From Eudoraea sp. (GTDB taxonomy: Bacteria; Bacteroidota; Bacteroidia; Flavobacteriales; Flavobacteriaceae): DNA of 9,444 nucleotides. This document shows positions 1 to 6,943 of the stretch, piece by piece; the first letter of the stretch is position 1; each line of letters opens with the position of its first letter. Position numbers and translations under genes: made by a program. The stretch covers positions 1 to 9,444 of the forward strand of contig JABDPH010000056.1 of NCBI GenBank assembly GCA_013042925.1, written 5' to 3'. The notes under the pieces were generated by a model. It did not search any database. It saw nothing but the letters and a program-made list of their open reading frames with translations, and was not told the DNA's origin.

Positions 1-531
1 CCCTGGGTATGGCCCTGCGAGGGACTATTGTGTGATCTGGGAAATGTTTCTGAATTAGGAACAACAAAAGTCAAAAGCGATTTACGAACGGTTGAGACTA
101 TTTTTGGCTTAGAAAAAGGAGACATACCGCCAAATTATAATTTTACAAATGTTTTTTTGCACAATAAAAATTACCACAGAATTCATGCTCCCATAAGTGG
201 TACTATTACCAGAATCCAACATATCCCGGGTGACCTAATAGTTTTAAGACCGTGGATATACAAACAAAACCCTTCCTTGCCTGCGTTTAGAAATGAACGA
301 TACAATATAGATGTCACAGATGATAAGGGCAGAATTTGGTATATGTCCGTTGTAGGTGGCCCGGCAGTAGGGACTATAAAACTGGCAAATTCCGTAAAAG
401 TTGGTAGCAGTGTTAAAAAACTGGATGAATTGGCTCTGTTCTATCTTGGTTCAACCTGTTGTATGGCTGCACCAGAAAATCCACGGTATCACAGTAAAAA
501 TACATTTGTTGAGGTTGGAATACCTTTCTGA
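1..531 (+). CDS. psd: Phosphatidylserine decarboxylase, C-terminal part (5' end outside window)
   Basis: Pyruvoyl-dependent decarboxylase that converts phosphatidylserine to phosphatidylethanolamine at the cytoplasmic membrane. The reading frame is open from base 1, so the gene starts upstream; a TTG at 28 is only an internal codon. In order I see YHRIHAPISG (bases 172-201, with both histidines of the E. coli HRxH motif), PGDL (223-234), RNER (289-300), a VVGGPAVG segment, and the LGST self-cleavage motif at 445-456. Ser 451-453 is the residue expected to become the pyruvoyl group after cleavage into beta and alpha chains. Asp at 34-36 in a D-L-G-N-V-S-E-L-G context may correspond to the catalytic Asp of the E. 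coli PADG region, but that alignment is by eye. Unusually, two cysteines follow the Ser-Thr of the cleavage motif. The alpha chain is short, ending about 24 residues after the cleavage site. The stop codon directly abuts the stop of the convergent DUF72 gene. Confidence 0.88.
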   Translation, partial: PWVWPCEGLLCDLGNVSELGTTKVKSDLRTVETIFGLEKGDIPPNYNFTNVFLHNKNYHRIHAPISGTITRIQHIPGDLIVLRPWIYKQNPSLPAFRNERYNIDVTDDKGRIWYMSVVGGPAVGTIKLANSVKVGSSVKKLDELALFYLGSTCCMAAPENPRYHSKNTFVEVGIPF

Positions 532-1419
532 TCAGTTTGCTTCCGGAAATATGGTTTTGGGAACTTTTAGATCAATTTTGAACTTCTCATTTATCCTCTT
601 AATAAAAAAAGCGGCTAATAAAGGAGATTCCTTTTCCATATTCTGATGAATAAAAAAATGAATATTAGTAAGTCCCATGGTATGCCATTGCCAAAGCCTT
701 TCAACCCATTCCTCAAGACGATGATAATCGCTTTTATGATTAGCTCCAACAAAACGAACAAAAGCTTCATTGTTAGTAAGCCGCATATGCATAATATCTC
801 TTCTTCCGGCCGTATCTACAAGTACGTTTGCAATATTCTTTTCTTCAAGTAAATCATACTGTTCACTGGCCACATTTATATCATTAAACCAATCTGTATG
901 CCTGAATTCCAAAGCAAGAGGAATTTCTTCAGGCCAGTAATTTACCAATCGTACTACCCTATCCCAGTTTTTTGGCCCGAAGTTGGGATGCATTTGCAAG
1001 AATATTGTTCCCAATTTATCCCTGAAGCCTGCCGTTGCCATCAGAAAATTGTCGAGTGAAGGGTACGCCATCTCGTTTAAGCGCCTCAGATGACTTACAT
1101 TTTGAACTACCTTTGGGAAAAACTTAAATGTATCAGGTACTGCATCATACCAGGCAGCATATTGCTCAACCGGAAATATCCGGTAAAATGTAGCATTGAG
1201 TTCTATGCTATTAAATTGACTGCTATAATATGCTAACTCTTCCTTTGTTCCCCGGGGATAAAAATTTTTTAATTCTTGTTTGTTCCACTTGGCACAGCCT
1301 ACAGATAATTTTAGAGGGTTTTTGCCGGCACCACTGGCCAGTAAACCTGCCAGGCTGGGATGGTCCGGGGGAAGTGTAAAATCAATAAGTTCAGGATGGT
1401 CTACCTTACCAAATTTCAT
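532..1419 (-). CDS. DUF72 domain protein (YecE family)
   Basis: 295-residue protein of the DUF72/YecE family, which adopts a TIM-barrel-like fold; its biochemical role is not established. Family signatures are VGCAKWNKQELKNFYP near residues 40-55, FNSIELNATFYR at 69-80, FKFFPKV around 98-104, and LALEFRHTDWF at 168-178. The N-terminal extension of about 35 residues before the first barrel strand (MKFGKVDHPELIDFTLPP) resembles other Bacteroidota members, as I recall. No signal peptide or membrane helix is visible, so it is probably cytosolic. The ATG at 1417-1419 is the only sensible start, since the preceding sequence is AT-rich and non-coding. It converges on the decarboxylase gene with zero spacing, and its divergent neighbour starts 193 bp away. 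Family assignment is strong; function is unknown. Confidence 0.93.
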   Translation of the reverse strand: MKFGKVDHPELIDFTLPPDHPSLAGLLASGAGKNPLKLSVGCAKWNKQELKNFYPRGTKEELAYYSSQFNSIELNATFYRIFPVEQYAAWYDAVPDTFKFFPKVVQNVSHLRRLNEMAYPSLDNFLMATAGFRDKLGTIFLQMHPNFGPKNWDRVVRLVNYWPEEIPLALEFRHTDWFNDINVASEQYDLLEEKNIANVLVDTAGRRDIMHMRLTNNEAFVRFVGANHKSDYHRLEEWVERLWQWHTMGLTNIHFFIHQNMEKESPLLAAFFIKRINEKFKIDLKVPKTIFPEAN

Positions 1420-1571
1420 AGATATTTTTATTGATTTTGGATGGTGTCGAAATTACATATATTTCACTTTACTTTTGAAATCGATTTTACACAACTAGAT
1501 CAATCCTGCAAATTCATTCACTTTTTATTCGTTCATAAAGCAGTTAACAACTAATTGTTCACAAAGGCTTG

Positions 1572-1604
1572 CATAGTACGCGTATTATCTAATTTTATAT
1601 AAAC
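1572..1604 (+). promoter_or_regulatory. Possible Bacteroidota-type promoter for the 1613 gene
   Basis: A TTG at 1569-1571 is followed after 18 bp by TAATTTTA at 1590-1597, matching 7 of 8 positions of the TAnnTTTG -7 element. The transcript would start near 1604, giving a very short leader before the ATG at 1613. This is pattern matching only. Confidence 0.3.
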
Positions 1605-1612
1605 TTCTTCAG

Positions 1613-2020
1613 ATGAACCAAAGATCTGCTGACCTCCTAAGCTTCAGGCCGGAGATTCCAAATGCCAAAATTACCCCTGACATGAGTAAAGATGAACAGT
1701 TTCAGAATGGAACGTTGCGCCCTATAATCAAGTTTCAGAATCCATTATTGATCGAAGCATTTAAAAATTATATCGTAAAACATAAGAATGCCTTTTATGA
1801 ACTGAGCATTGAAAAACGTTTGGATTATATAGAAAATGCCATCCAAAAAGACATCAAATTCCGAAATGCCCTGAAGGGAATGGTTATTGGACAGTTCACA
1901 GTTGAAGAATATATGACTTATATTCAAAACTCATCTGCCCTAAATAAACGAATGATGAGCATGGTCGTTGAGCGTTTAAAAGACCAGGTGCAGGCTTTCG
2001 AAGCTTCTGTCTTAGTTTAG
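1613..2020 (+). CDS. Conserved small protein of unknown function (often labelled 'glyoxalase')
   Basis: 135-residue soluble, helix-rich, charged protein. Segments that look conserved are FRPEIPNAKIT (11-21), NGTLRPIIKFQNPLL (32-46), KGMVIGQFTVEEYMTYIQNSSALNKRMM (88-115) and a C-terminal amphipathic helix. From memory, close relatives are widespread in Flavobacteriia and databases often call them glyoxalase. The sequence does not support that name: it contains one histidine (residue 57) and no cysteine, so it lacks the His/Glu metal-site set of glyoxalase I. I see no signal peptide or transmembrane helix. The ATG at 1613 is chosen because coding-like sequence begins there and the upstream region is AT-rich. 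Its last 9 bp overlap the 3' end of the convergent DUF2461 gene. It appears monocistronic. It is very likely a real gene of unknown function. Confidence 0.85.
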   Translation: MNQRSADLLSFRPEIPNAKITPDMSKDEQFQNGTLRPIIKFQNPLLIEAFKNYIVKHKNAFYELSIEKRLDYIENAIQKDIKFRNALKGMVIGQFTVEEYMTYIQNSSALNKRMMSMVVERLKDQVQAFEASVLV

Positions 2021-2692
2021 AAGGGATTCCCCATTAAGATTGGTTGTTAGAATCTCGCTCATCAGGTCAAAATAGGGTCTTATTTCTTTAAAGGAATTAT
2101 TTACTTCGTCTATAAAATCCTTACTTAATACTTCTTTATCAGTAAATTTTCGCACAAAAATAAAAGCTTTCTTCCTTATCAAATCAATATTCGAATCTTC
2201 TCTATTGAATCCCTTCGGTGCCGTTTTTACTTCTTCGCCTACCAGTTCTCCCCAGGTTTTCTTGAATGATGGACTATTAATTAGTTTTCGGAAAGGCGTA
2301 GCATCAAGTTCAAACTCTTTACGGATGCGCAACAGATCTTGTGAATTGGGTTGCCAAAATCCTGCCGCTATAAATGATTCTCCAGGCCGAATCTGTAAAT
2401 AATAACCACCCCTGAGTTGTGCACCTGCCCTTGAAAAGGAGCCGGCAAAATGCGACTTATATGGGGTTTTATCCTTGGAAAATCTTACATCCCTGTATAT
2501 TCGAAACACTTTTAGTTTTTCAATGTCATCATGTTCTTTCATCTTATCCATCAGACTGTTATAAAATCCTTTTACACCAGTTTGCAACGATTTGAATTCA
2601 GGCTTATGTTCTTCAAACCATTCCCGATTATTGTTTCTTTTCAATTCACTTAAAAAACCTAGCGTGTCTTTAGTAATGACCGTATTTTCCAT
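2012..2692 (-). CDS. DUF2461 domain protein (TIGR02453 family)
   Basis: 226-residue protein of the DUF2461/TIGR02453 family, whose function is unknown. Family hallmarks are FLSELKRNNNREWFEEHK at 13-30, FRIYRDVRFSKDKTPYKSHF at 63-82, GGYYLQIRPGES at 95-106, and AAGFWQPNSQDLLRIRKE at 109-126. The full family length is present. The frame continues upstream to a TTG at 2731, but the ATG at 2690-2692 is preferred: the product begins MENTVITKDTLGFL, as family members usually do, and the extension overlaps a likely promoter element. No signal peptide or membrane helix is seen. The gene is divergent from cysE and convergent, with 9 bp overlap, with the 135-residue protein gene. It is probably a single-gene transcript. 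Confidence 0.92.
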   Translation of the reverse strand: MENTVITKDTLGFLSELKRNNNREWFEEHKPEFKSLQTGVKGFYNSLMDKMKEHDDIEKLKVFRIYRDVRFSKDKTPYKSHFAGSFSRAGAQLRGGYYLQIRPGESFIAAGFWQPNSQDLLRIRKEFELDATPFRKLINSPSFKKTWGELVGEEVKTAPKGFNREDSNIDLIRKKAFIFVRKFTDKEVLSKDFIDEVNNSFKEIRPYFDLMSEILTTNLNGESLLN

Positions 2693-2716
2693 TCGACTAA
2701 GCGGTATAAATTTTAT

Positions 2717-2770
2717 GCTAAAGTTAACCAATTAGAGCTAGATGCTTTTTAAATATTGGTTAATTTTGAA
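2717..2770. promoter_or_regulatory. Inverted repeat and candidate divergent promoters between the DUF2461 gene and cysE
   Basis: TTAACCAA (2724-2731) and TTGGTTAA (2756-2763) form a perfect 8-bp inverted repeat around a 24-bp centre, extendable to 10 of 11 bases per arm. Each arm carries a -7-like element reading outwards: TAATTTTG at 2761-2768 (+, full match to TAnnTTTG) toward cysE, and TAACTTTA at 2726-2719 (-, 7 of 8) toward the DUF2461 gene. I found no good -33 TTTG at the expected spacing for either. The arms could be paired promoters, an operator for a dimeric regulator, or both. Confidence 0.4.
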
Positions 2771-2785
2771 ACTCAACCTTTAGGA

Positions 2786-3580
2786 ATGGACAAATCAAAA
2801 ATTATTAAAAAAATAAACGAAAACAAGAAACAACCGAATCTCAGATATCGGCTTAAGCGGAATGTAGAGGATTTTACAAACCTACTGTTCCTCACTTTAT
2901 TCGACATTGAAACACCGGTTGAGGAGAATATTGTTACTCTTGAAGTTCAATTCGATGAATTGATAAATCTTGCTTGTTGGAATATTGAAAAACCTTGTTC
3001 CAAAATTTGGAGTAATTATTTGGAACAACTCCCCAAAGTACTTGAAAAACTGAATCTGGATGCAGAGGCTATTGCCAGTTGTGACCCGGCCTCCCTATCC
3101 ATTGAGGAAGTGTATATGGCTTATCCCGGTTTTTATGCTATTGCTATCTATAGACTTGCCCATGAGTTATATAACAAAGGATTTCCTTTGGTTCCCAGAT
3201 TAATGACAGAGTATGCCCACAGACAAACGGGAGTAGATATTAATCCCGGGGCTCATATCGGAGAGTCTTTTTTTATTGATCATGCCACGGGAGTAGTCAT
3301 TGGAGAAACGGCGGTTATTAAGAATAATGTTAAGATCTACCAGGGAGTTACTTTAGGAGCTTTGTTTGTAACCAAAAATTTACAGAGAACCAAGCGCCAT
3401 CCTACCATAGAAGACAATGTAACTATATATGCAAATGCCACTATTTTGGGCGGAAATACTACTATAGGTGAAAATTCAATTATTGGAGGTAATGCATGGG
3501 TAACTTCATCTGTACCCCCTAATTCAAAGGTATTTCACAGTGCTGAAATAAAAGTAAAATCCATACCCAATGTCTCATAG
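2786..3580 (+). CDS. cysE: Serine O-acetyltransferase (EpsC/CysE type)
   Basis: Transfers acetyl from acetyl-CoA to L-serine, giving O-acetylserine for cysteine synthesis in the cytosol. The 264-residue product has an alpha-helical N-terminal domain (about 1-145) followed by a left-handed beta-helix of hexapeptide repeats (about 148-245). Expected catalytic elements are visible: SCDPA with Asp100, YPGFYAIAIYRLAH at 113-126, the Asp165-His166 pair in FIDHATGVVIGETAVI, and His205 in KRHPTI. The ATG at 2786 is preferred to a TTG at 2756, because a purine-rich TAGGA lies immediately upstream and the extension overlaps a -7 element. The chain ends IPNVS rather than with the terminal isoleucine that docks CysE into CysK in enterobacterial-type cysteine synthase complexes. 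It overlaps cysM by 11 bp, so the two are surely co-transcribed and probably translationally coupled. Confidence 0.95.
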   Translation: MDKSKIIKKINENKKQPNLRYRLKRNVEDFTNLLFLTLFDIETPVEENIVTLEVQFDELINLACWNIEKPCSKIWSNYLEQLPKVLEKLNLDAEAIASCDPASLSIEEVYMAYPGFYAIAIYRLAHELYNKGFPLVPRLMTEYAHRQTGVDINPGAHIGESFFIDHATGVVIGETAVIKNNVKIYQGVTLGALFVTKNLQRTKRHPTIEDNVTIYANATILGGNTTIGENSIIGGNAWVTSSVPPNSKVFHSAEIKVKSIPNVS

Positions 3581-4454
3581 TATTTTAGATTTAATAGGAA
3601 ACACGCCACTTGTCGTTTCAAGATCTTTAAATACCAACCCGGATGTTACCCTAATGTTTAAAATGGAAGGTCATAACCCGGGCGGTAGTGTAAAGGACAG
3701 GGCCGCTTATAACATGATTAAAAGTGGAATGGAGCGTGGAGAGATTAACCGAAACAGTAAATTAATTGAGGCAACAAGCGGAAATACAGGTATTGCACTT
3801 GCTATGATTGCCGGCATCTATAAGTTAAATATTGAGTTGGTAATGCCAGAAAATTCAACTAAGGAAAGGGTACAAACCATGCGTGCATATGGGGCAAAGG
3901 TTACTTTAACCGACGCAGGCATAGGTATTGAAGGAGCGCGGGATTATGCAGAGGCAAAAGTAAAAGACAGTGGTTATCAAATGCTTAACCAATTTTCGAA
4001 CGACGACAATTGGAAAGCACATTACGAGACAACCGGCCCGGAAATATGGAAGGATACCAACGGTAAAGTCACTCATTTTGTGTCTTCCATGGGGACGACA
4101 GGAACTATCATTGGCACCTCTACCTATTTAAAAGAGAAAAACAAAAATATAACCATTGTAGGGGTTCAACCAACGGATGAGTCCAAAATTCCCGGAATTA
4201 GAAAATGGCCTAAGGAATACCTTCCAAAGATCTTCAACCCATCAAAAGTTGATAGTATAATGGAAGTAAGCGAGGATGAAGCAAGAATTATGGCAAAACG
4301 TCTGGCTGAGGATGAAGGAATTTTTGCTGGCATGAGTAGTGGCGGAGCAACCGCAGCTGCTTTAAAACTGGCTGCCAGTCTTAAAAGCGGGCTAATTGTT
4401 TCTATAATTTGTGACCGTGGTGACCGCTATTTATCTTCAGATTTATTCGACTGA
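3570..4454 (+). CDS. cysM: Cysteine synthase B (PLP-dependent, CysM type)
   Basis: Fold-type II PLP enzyme that condenses O-acetylserine with sulfide (CysM enzymes also accept thiosulfate) to form cysteine or S-sulfocysteine. The 294-residue product shows the PLP lysine Lys42 in NPGGSVKDRAA, the substrate loop ATSGNTG (68-74), the phosphate-binding GTTGT (175-179) and a C-terminal SSGG (256-259). The segment GVQPTDESKIPGIRKWPKEYLPKIF (198-222) identifies the CysM rather than the CysK clade. The C-terminus ends in CDRGDRYLSSDLFD, as in other compact CysM proteins. The ATG lies inside the cysE 3' end without its own clear ribosome binding site, suggesting coupling to cysE translation. The last 28 bp overlap the end of the convergent hydrolase gene. 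Confidence 0.96.
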   Translation: MSHSILDLIGNTPLVVSRSLNTNPDVTLMFKMEGHNPGGSVKDRAAYNMIKSGMERGEINRNSKLIEATSGNTGIALAMIAGIYKLNIELVMPENSTKERVQTMRAYGAKVTLTDAGIGIEGARDYAEAKVKDSGYQMLNQFSNDDNWKAHYETTGPEIWKDTNGKVTHFVSSMGTTGTIIGTSTYLKEKNKNITIVGVQPTDESKIPGIRKWPKEYLPKIFNPSKVDSIMEVSEDEARIMAKRLAEDEGIFAGMSSGGATAAALKLAASLKSGLIVSIICDRGDRYLSSDLFD

Positions 4455-5254
4455 TTAATCGAAAATATTTCTTGAATCCCATCACGATAGACTTGGAATT
4501 CCCTCAAATTATTGTGTTTTCCACCCTTTATAGTATAGAATGAATTTTTATCGACATCAACCGAATTAAAAAGACGTAATCCGGAATTATAAGGCACTAC
4601 TGTATCGTCTGTACCATGAAAAAATGCAATTGGACAGCTAACTTCTGAAATGTATTCATAAGTTTTTAATGGATATTTCAAAAACCTTTGAACGGGCAAA
4701 TACGGAAAACGACTTTTTCCCAATTCTAACAGACTGTAAAAAGGTGTTTCCAGAATTAGTTGAAATGGTTTATTTTCTGATGCTACCCTGGTAGCAATCC
4801 CAGTGCCCAGCGAACGACCATACAATGTAATCACTGACTCATCATAATGTTCTAAAGCATATTCATAAAATAGCTGGCCATCATTATATAGTGCCTCTTC
4901 ACTTAGCTTGCCTGTACTTTTTCCATAGGTCCGGTAGTCCATAATGATCACATCAAAATTTTTATCAACAAAAAAGAGAGCGATATCTCCCCATCGGGAA
5001 AGATCACCTGCATTTCCGTGGTAGTAGACAATAACACCTTCCGGTTGTTCTTGTTTAAAATGAATACCATTTAGTACCGCATCATCCGTAGTAGTAATAA
5101 AAATTTCTTCAAAGGGCTGAGTGAATGAATATGAATAATCTACCGGTAATTTTGAAGGTAAAAAGATTAATTTTTCTTGAAGTAAATAGAGCATAGCAGA
5201 AATTATTAGATAAGCCGATAATAAGAATAGAACAGCTCTTTTTAGTTTAACCAT
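4427..5254 (-). CDS. Membrane-anchored alpha/beta hydrolase, copy 1
   Basis: 275-residue serine hydrolase of the BEM46/ABHD13-like alpha/beta hydrolase group; the substrate is unknown. A single N-terminal hydrophobic segment (about 6-26, uncleaved by appearance) precedes LQEKLIFLPSKLP, a linker common in this group. The catalytic set is complete: oxyanion-region HGNAG (79-83), nucleophile elbow GRSLG with Ser148, acid in HGTDD (213-217), and His247 in GGKHNNL. It is probably tethered to the inner membrane; which side the catalytic domain faces cannot be read from the sequence alone. Its ATG follows the stop of hydrolase copy 2 directly (TAGATG), which suggests translational coupling and one operon with truA. 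It is clearly a paralogue of copy 2: the N-terminus, GKSTG, GRSLG and HGTDD regions align along the whole length. Confidence 0.92.
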   Translation of the reverse strand: MVKLKRAVLFLLSAYLIISAMLYLLQEKLIFLPSKLPVDYSYSFTQPFEEIFITTTDDAVLNGIHFKQEQPEGVIVYYHGNAGDLSRWGDIALFFVDKNFDVIIMDYRTYGKSTGKLSEEALYNDGQLFYEYALEHYDESVITLYGRSLGTGIATRVASENKPFQLILETPFYSLLELGKSRFPYLPVQRFLKYPLKTYEYISEVSCPIAFFHGTDDTVVPYNSGLRLFNSVDVDKNSFYTIKGGKHNNLREFQVYRDGIQEIFSINQSNKSEDK

Positions 5255-6115
5255 CTAAGCCTTCACATTGTGTTTTACATGAATACTGGAACCTTTAAGA
5301 TCAACCTTTACCGGCCTTTTCGTAATTATCTCACCTAACATCTTGTGGTAAGATTCGAACGTATTCAGATTCTTATGCCCTCCACCTATCACCGTATATA
5401 AAGTAGTTAAAGACGGTTTTATCTTAGATAATTTAACGCTCGTCCTGTATGGAATCAACCTGTCATCTGTGCCATGAATAATGTGGATTGGGCAATTTAC
5501 ATATTGTAACCATTTATAGGTAGGCATCGGAAATTTAAGCAATAATGAAAGCGGCATAAAAGGGATATATTTTTTAGCCACCTTACTTAAACTGTAGTAC
5601 GGAGCATCCAGGATAAGCATTCTTGGATTGTTCATAGAAGCCAGTTTGGCCGCAAAACCTGATCCCAACGAGCGGCCATAAAGAATGATGTATTTTTCGT
5701 CTACATTTTCCTTTATTTTATTGTAGATAACCTGCATATCGCGCTTAATCGCCTTCTGTGTACGTCTGCCAGTGCTCTTCCCAAAACCTCTGTAATCTAC
5801 CATTAAAACATCATAGCCATGCCTTGTAAAATCAACAGCAAACTTCCCCCAGCCTTTTATACTTTTAGAATTTCCTTTTAGATAGAATACTATACCTTTT
5901 GGATTCTGGGCTTTAAATCTAAGTCCATTTAATATTGCACCGTCTCTTGTTTCAACATTGTATTCCTCTATTTCCTGGTGCTCATATTCAAATAGAAAGT
6001 CCTTTGGAAGCTTTTCCGGTTTGAACATAAGGTAATCCTGCAGAAAATACAGCAGTGTACTGATTACTATATAAATCAGAACGATTAAAAAAACGATATA
6101 TACCCAATTTGGCAT
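5255..6115 (-). CDS. Membrane-anchored alpha/beta hydrolase, copy 2 (altered oxyanion motif)
   Basis: 286-residue paralogue of the downstream hydrolase. It has the same plan: N-terminal membrane segment (about 4-25), LQDYLMFKPEKLP linker, then the alpha/beta hydrolase domain. The catalytic residues expected are Ser149 in GRSLG (147-151), the acid in HGTDD (214-218) and His247 in GGGHKNL. The difference lies in the strand-3 loop: copy 1 has YYHGNAG, whereas this copy has YLKGNSK (78-84), with lysine replacing the conserved histidine of the HG motif. The C-terminus carries an extra basic tail of about 20 residues. The gene starts 45 bp after the truA-like gene, with no terminator between them, so co-transcription is likely. 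The substrate is unknown; a lipid or peptide ester would be a guess. An intact catalytic triad suggests it is still active. Confidence 0.92.
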   Translation of the reverse strand: MPNWVYIVFLIVLIYIVISTLLYFLQDYLMFKPEKLPKDFLFEYEHQEIEEYNVETRDGAILNGLRFKAQNPKGIVFYLKGNSKSIKGWGKFAVDFTRHGYDVLMVDYRGFGKSTGRRTQKAIKRDMQVIYNKIKENVDEKYIILYGRSLGSGFAAKLASMNNPRMLILDAPYYSLSKVAKKYIPFMPLSLLLKFPMPTYKWLQYVNCPIHIIHGTDDRLIPYRTSVKLSKIKPSLTTLYTVIGGGHKNLNTFESYHKMLGEIITKRPVKVDLKGSSIHVKHNVKA

Positions 6116-6160
6116 CGAAGAACTTTTTTTTCAATGTACAAAATTTTCCAGATAAAGGAT

Positions 6161-6943
6161 TTATTCAAATTCGAGCTTATTTAAAACCAGTCCAGAACCA
6201 GGTGCTATATAAGGAATCTTAATATTTGTATCTTCTGTTAAGGATAATTGTATCTCCTCAAGGCTGAGCAACCCCCTCCCTAATAGGATTAGGGCGCCCA
6301 TAATCATTCGAACCTGGTAGCGCATAAAACCTTTCCCGCAAATTATTAGAACGTAACTGTGCTTTGGTAAAAAATTTGCCTTTATTTCCTTATTCTCTTT
6401 AATTGTACAAGAAGTAATTGTTCTAATTACTTTTTTATTTTCCCCGTGTTTAACTGTATATGCCTTAAAATTATGTGTACCGGTATATAGGGATGCAGCC
6501 TCAATCATAATCTTAATATCGAGATCCTCTAAAATATTTGCCATAAAAGGCGCACAATATGGATGGTTCTTATCACCAAAGGAAAAAAAATAGCGATATT
6601 CCTTGGATTTACTATCTTTAATTATATTAAAGTTACTATTTATATTATCTATCTTAAGTATTTTAATATCAGCTGGTAAGTTTTTATTAAATGTTTGGAT
6701 AAAATCTGATGGATCAGAAATAGGTGTTTCTTCTACGATTAATTCAAATGCCGCATCGAGGGCAGAAACTTTCGCATCAGTTCTTCCGGCTCCCAAGATT
6801 TTGAATTTCTGATTAGGTAAAAGGTATTTAAGTGTTTTTAGAAGCATTGCTTCTATTGTTCTTTGCCCTGGCTGCTTCTGCCATCCACTATATCTAAATC
6901 CCAGAAATTGCACCCTTATTAAGTAATAATAACGTCTTTTCAT
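6161..6943 (-). CDS. TruA-family tRNA pseudouridine synthase, divergent paralogue
   Basis: 260-residue protein with the TruA fold. TruA converts U38-U40 in the tRNA anticodon arm to pseudouridine. Matching motifs are FLGFRYSGWQKQP (13-25), the catalytic loop GAGRTDAKVSA (51-61, Asp56), KEYRYFFSF (the usual RxYxY region), YTGTHNFKAYTVK, and GFMRYQVRMIMGAL near the C-terminus. The catalytic Arg-Thr-Asp is intact, but the following GVHA of canonical TruA reads KVSA. From memory, Bacteroidota often carry such a second TruA-like gene besides the canonical one, so the target may differ; I therefore give no symbol. The ATG at 6941-6943 fits the family start. It is followed by two hydrolase genes on the same strand. 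The AT-rich spacer of 193 bp upstream separates it from a divergent membrane-protein gene. Confidence 0.88.
   Translation of the reverse strand: MKRRYYYLIRVQFLGFRYSGWQKQPGQRTIEAMLLKTLKYLLPNQKFKILGAGRTDAKVSALDAAFELIVEETPISDPSDFIQTFNKNLPADIKILKIDNINSNFNIIKDSKSKEYRYFFSFGDKNHPYCAPFMANILEDLDIKIMIEAASLYTGTHNFKAYTVKHGENKKVIRTITSCTIKENKEIKANFLPKHSYVLIICGKGFMRYQVRMIMGALILLGRGLLSLEEIQLSLTEDTNIKIPYIAPGSGLVLNKLEFE

Noticed and set aside
401..852. Short plus-strand open frames at 401-646 and 646-852
   Set aside because: They overlap the decarboxylase gene or run antisense to the DUF72 gene, both well supported by family motifs.
1478..1487. AAATCGATTT palindrome in the divergent region
   Set aside because: A 10-bp AT-rich palindrome is expected by chance and has no partner motif at a promoter distance I could support.
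2693..2731. N-terminal extension of the DUF2461 protein from a TTG at 2731
   Set aside because: The family start fits the ATG at 2692, and the extension overlaps the inverted repeat and -7 element.
2756..2785. N-terminal extension of CysE from a TTG at 2756
   Set aside because: The ATG at 2786 has a TAGGA just upstream, and the extension lies on the -7 element.
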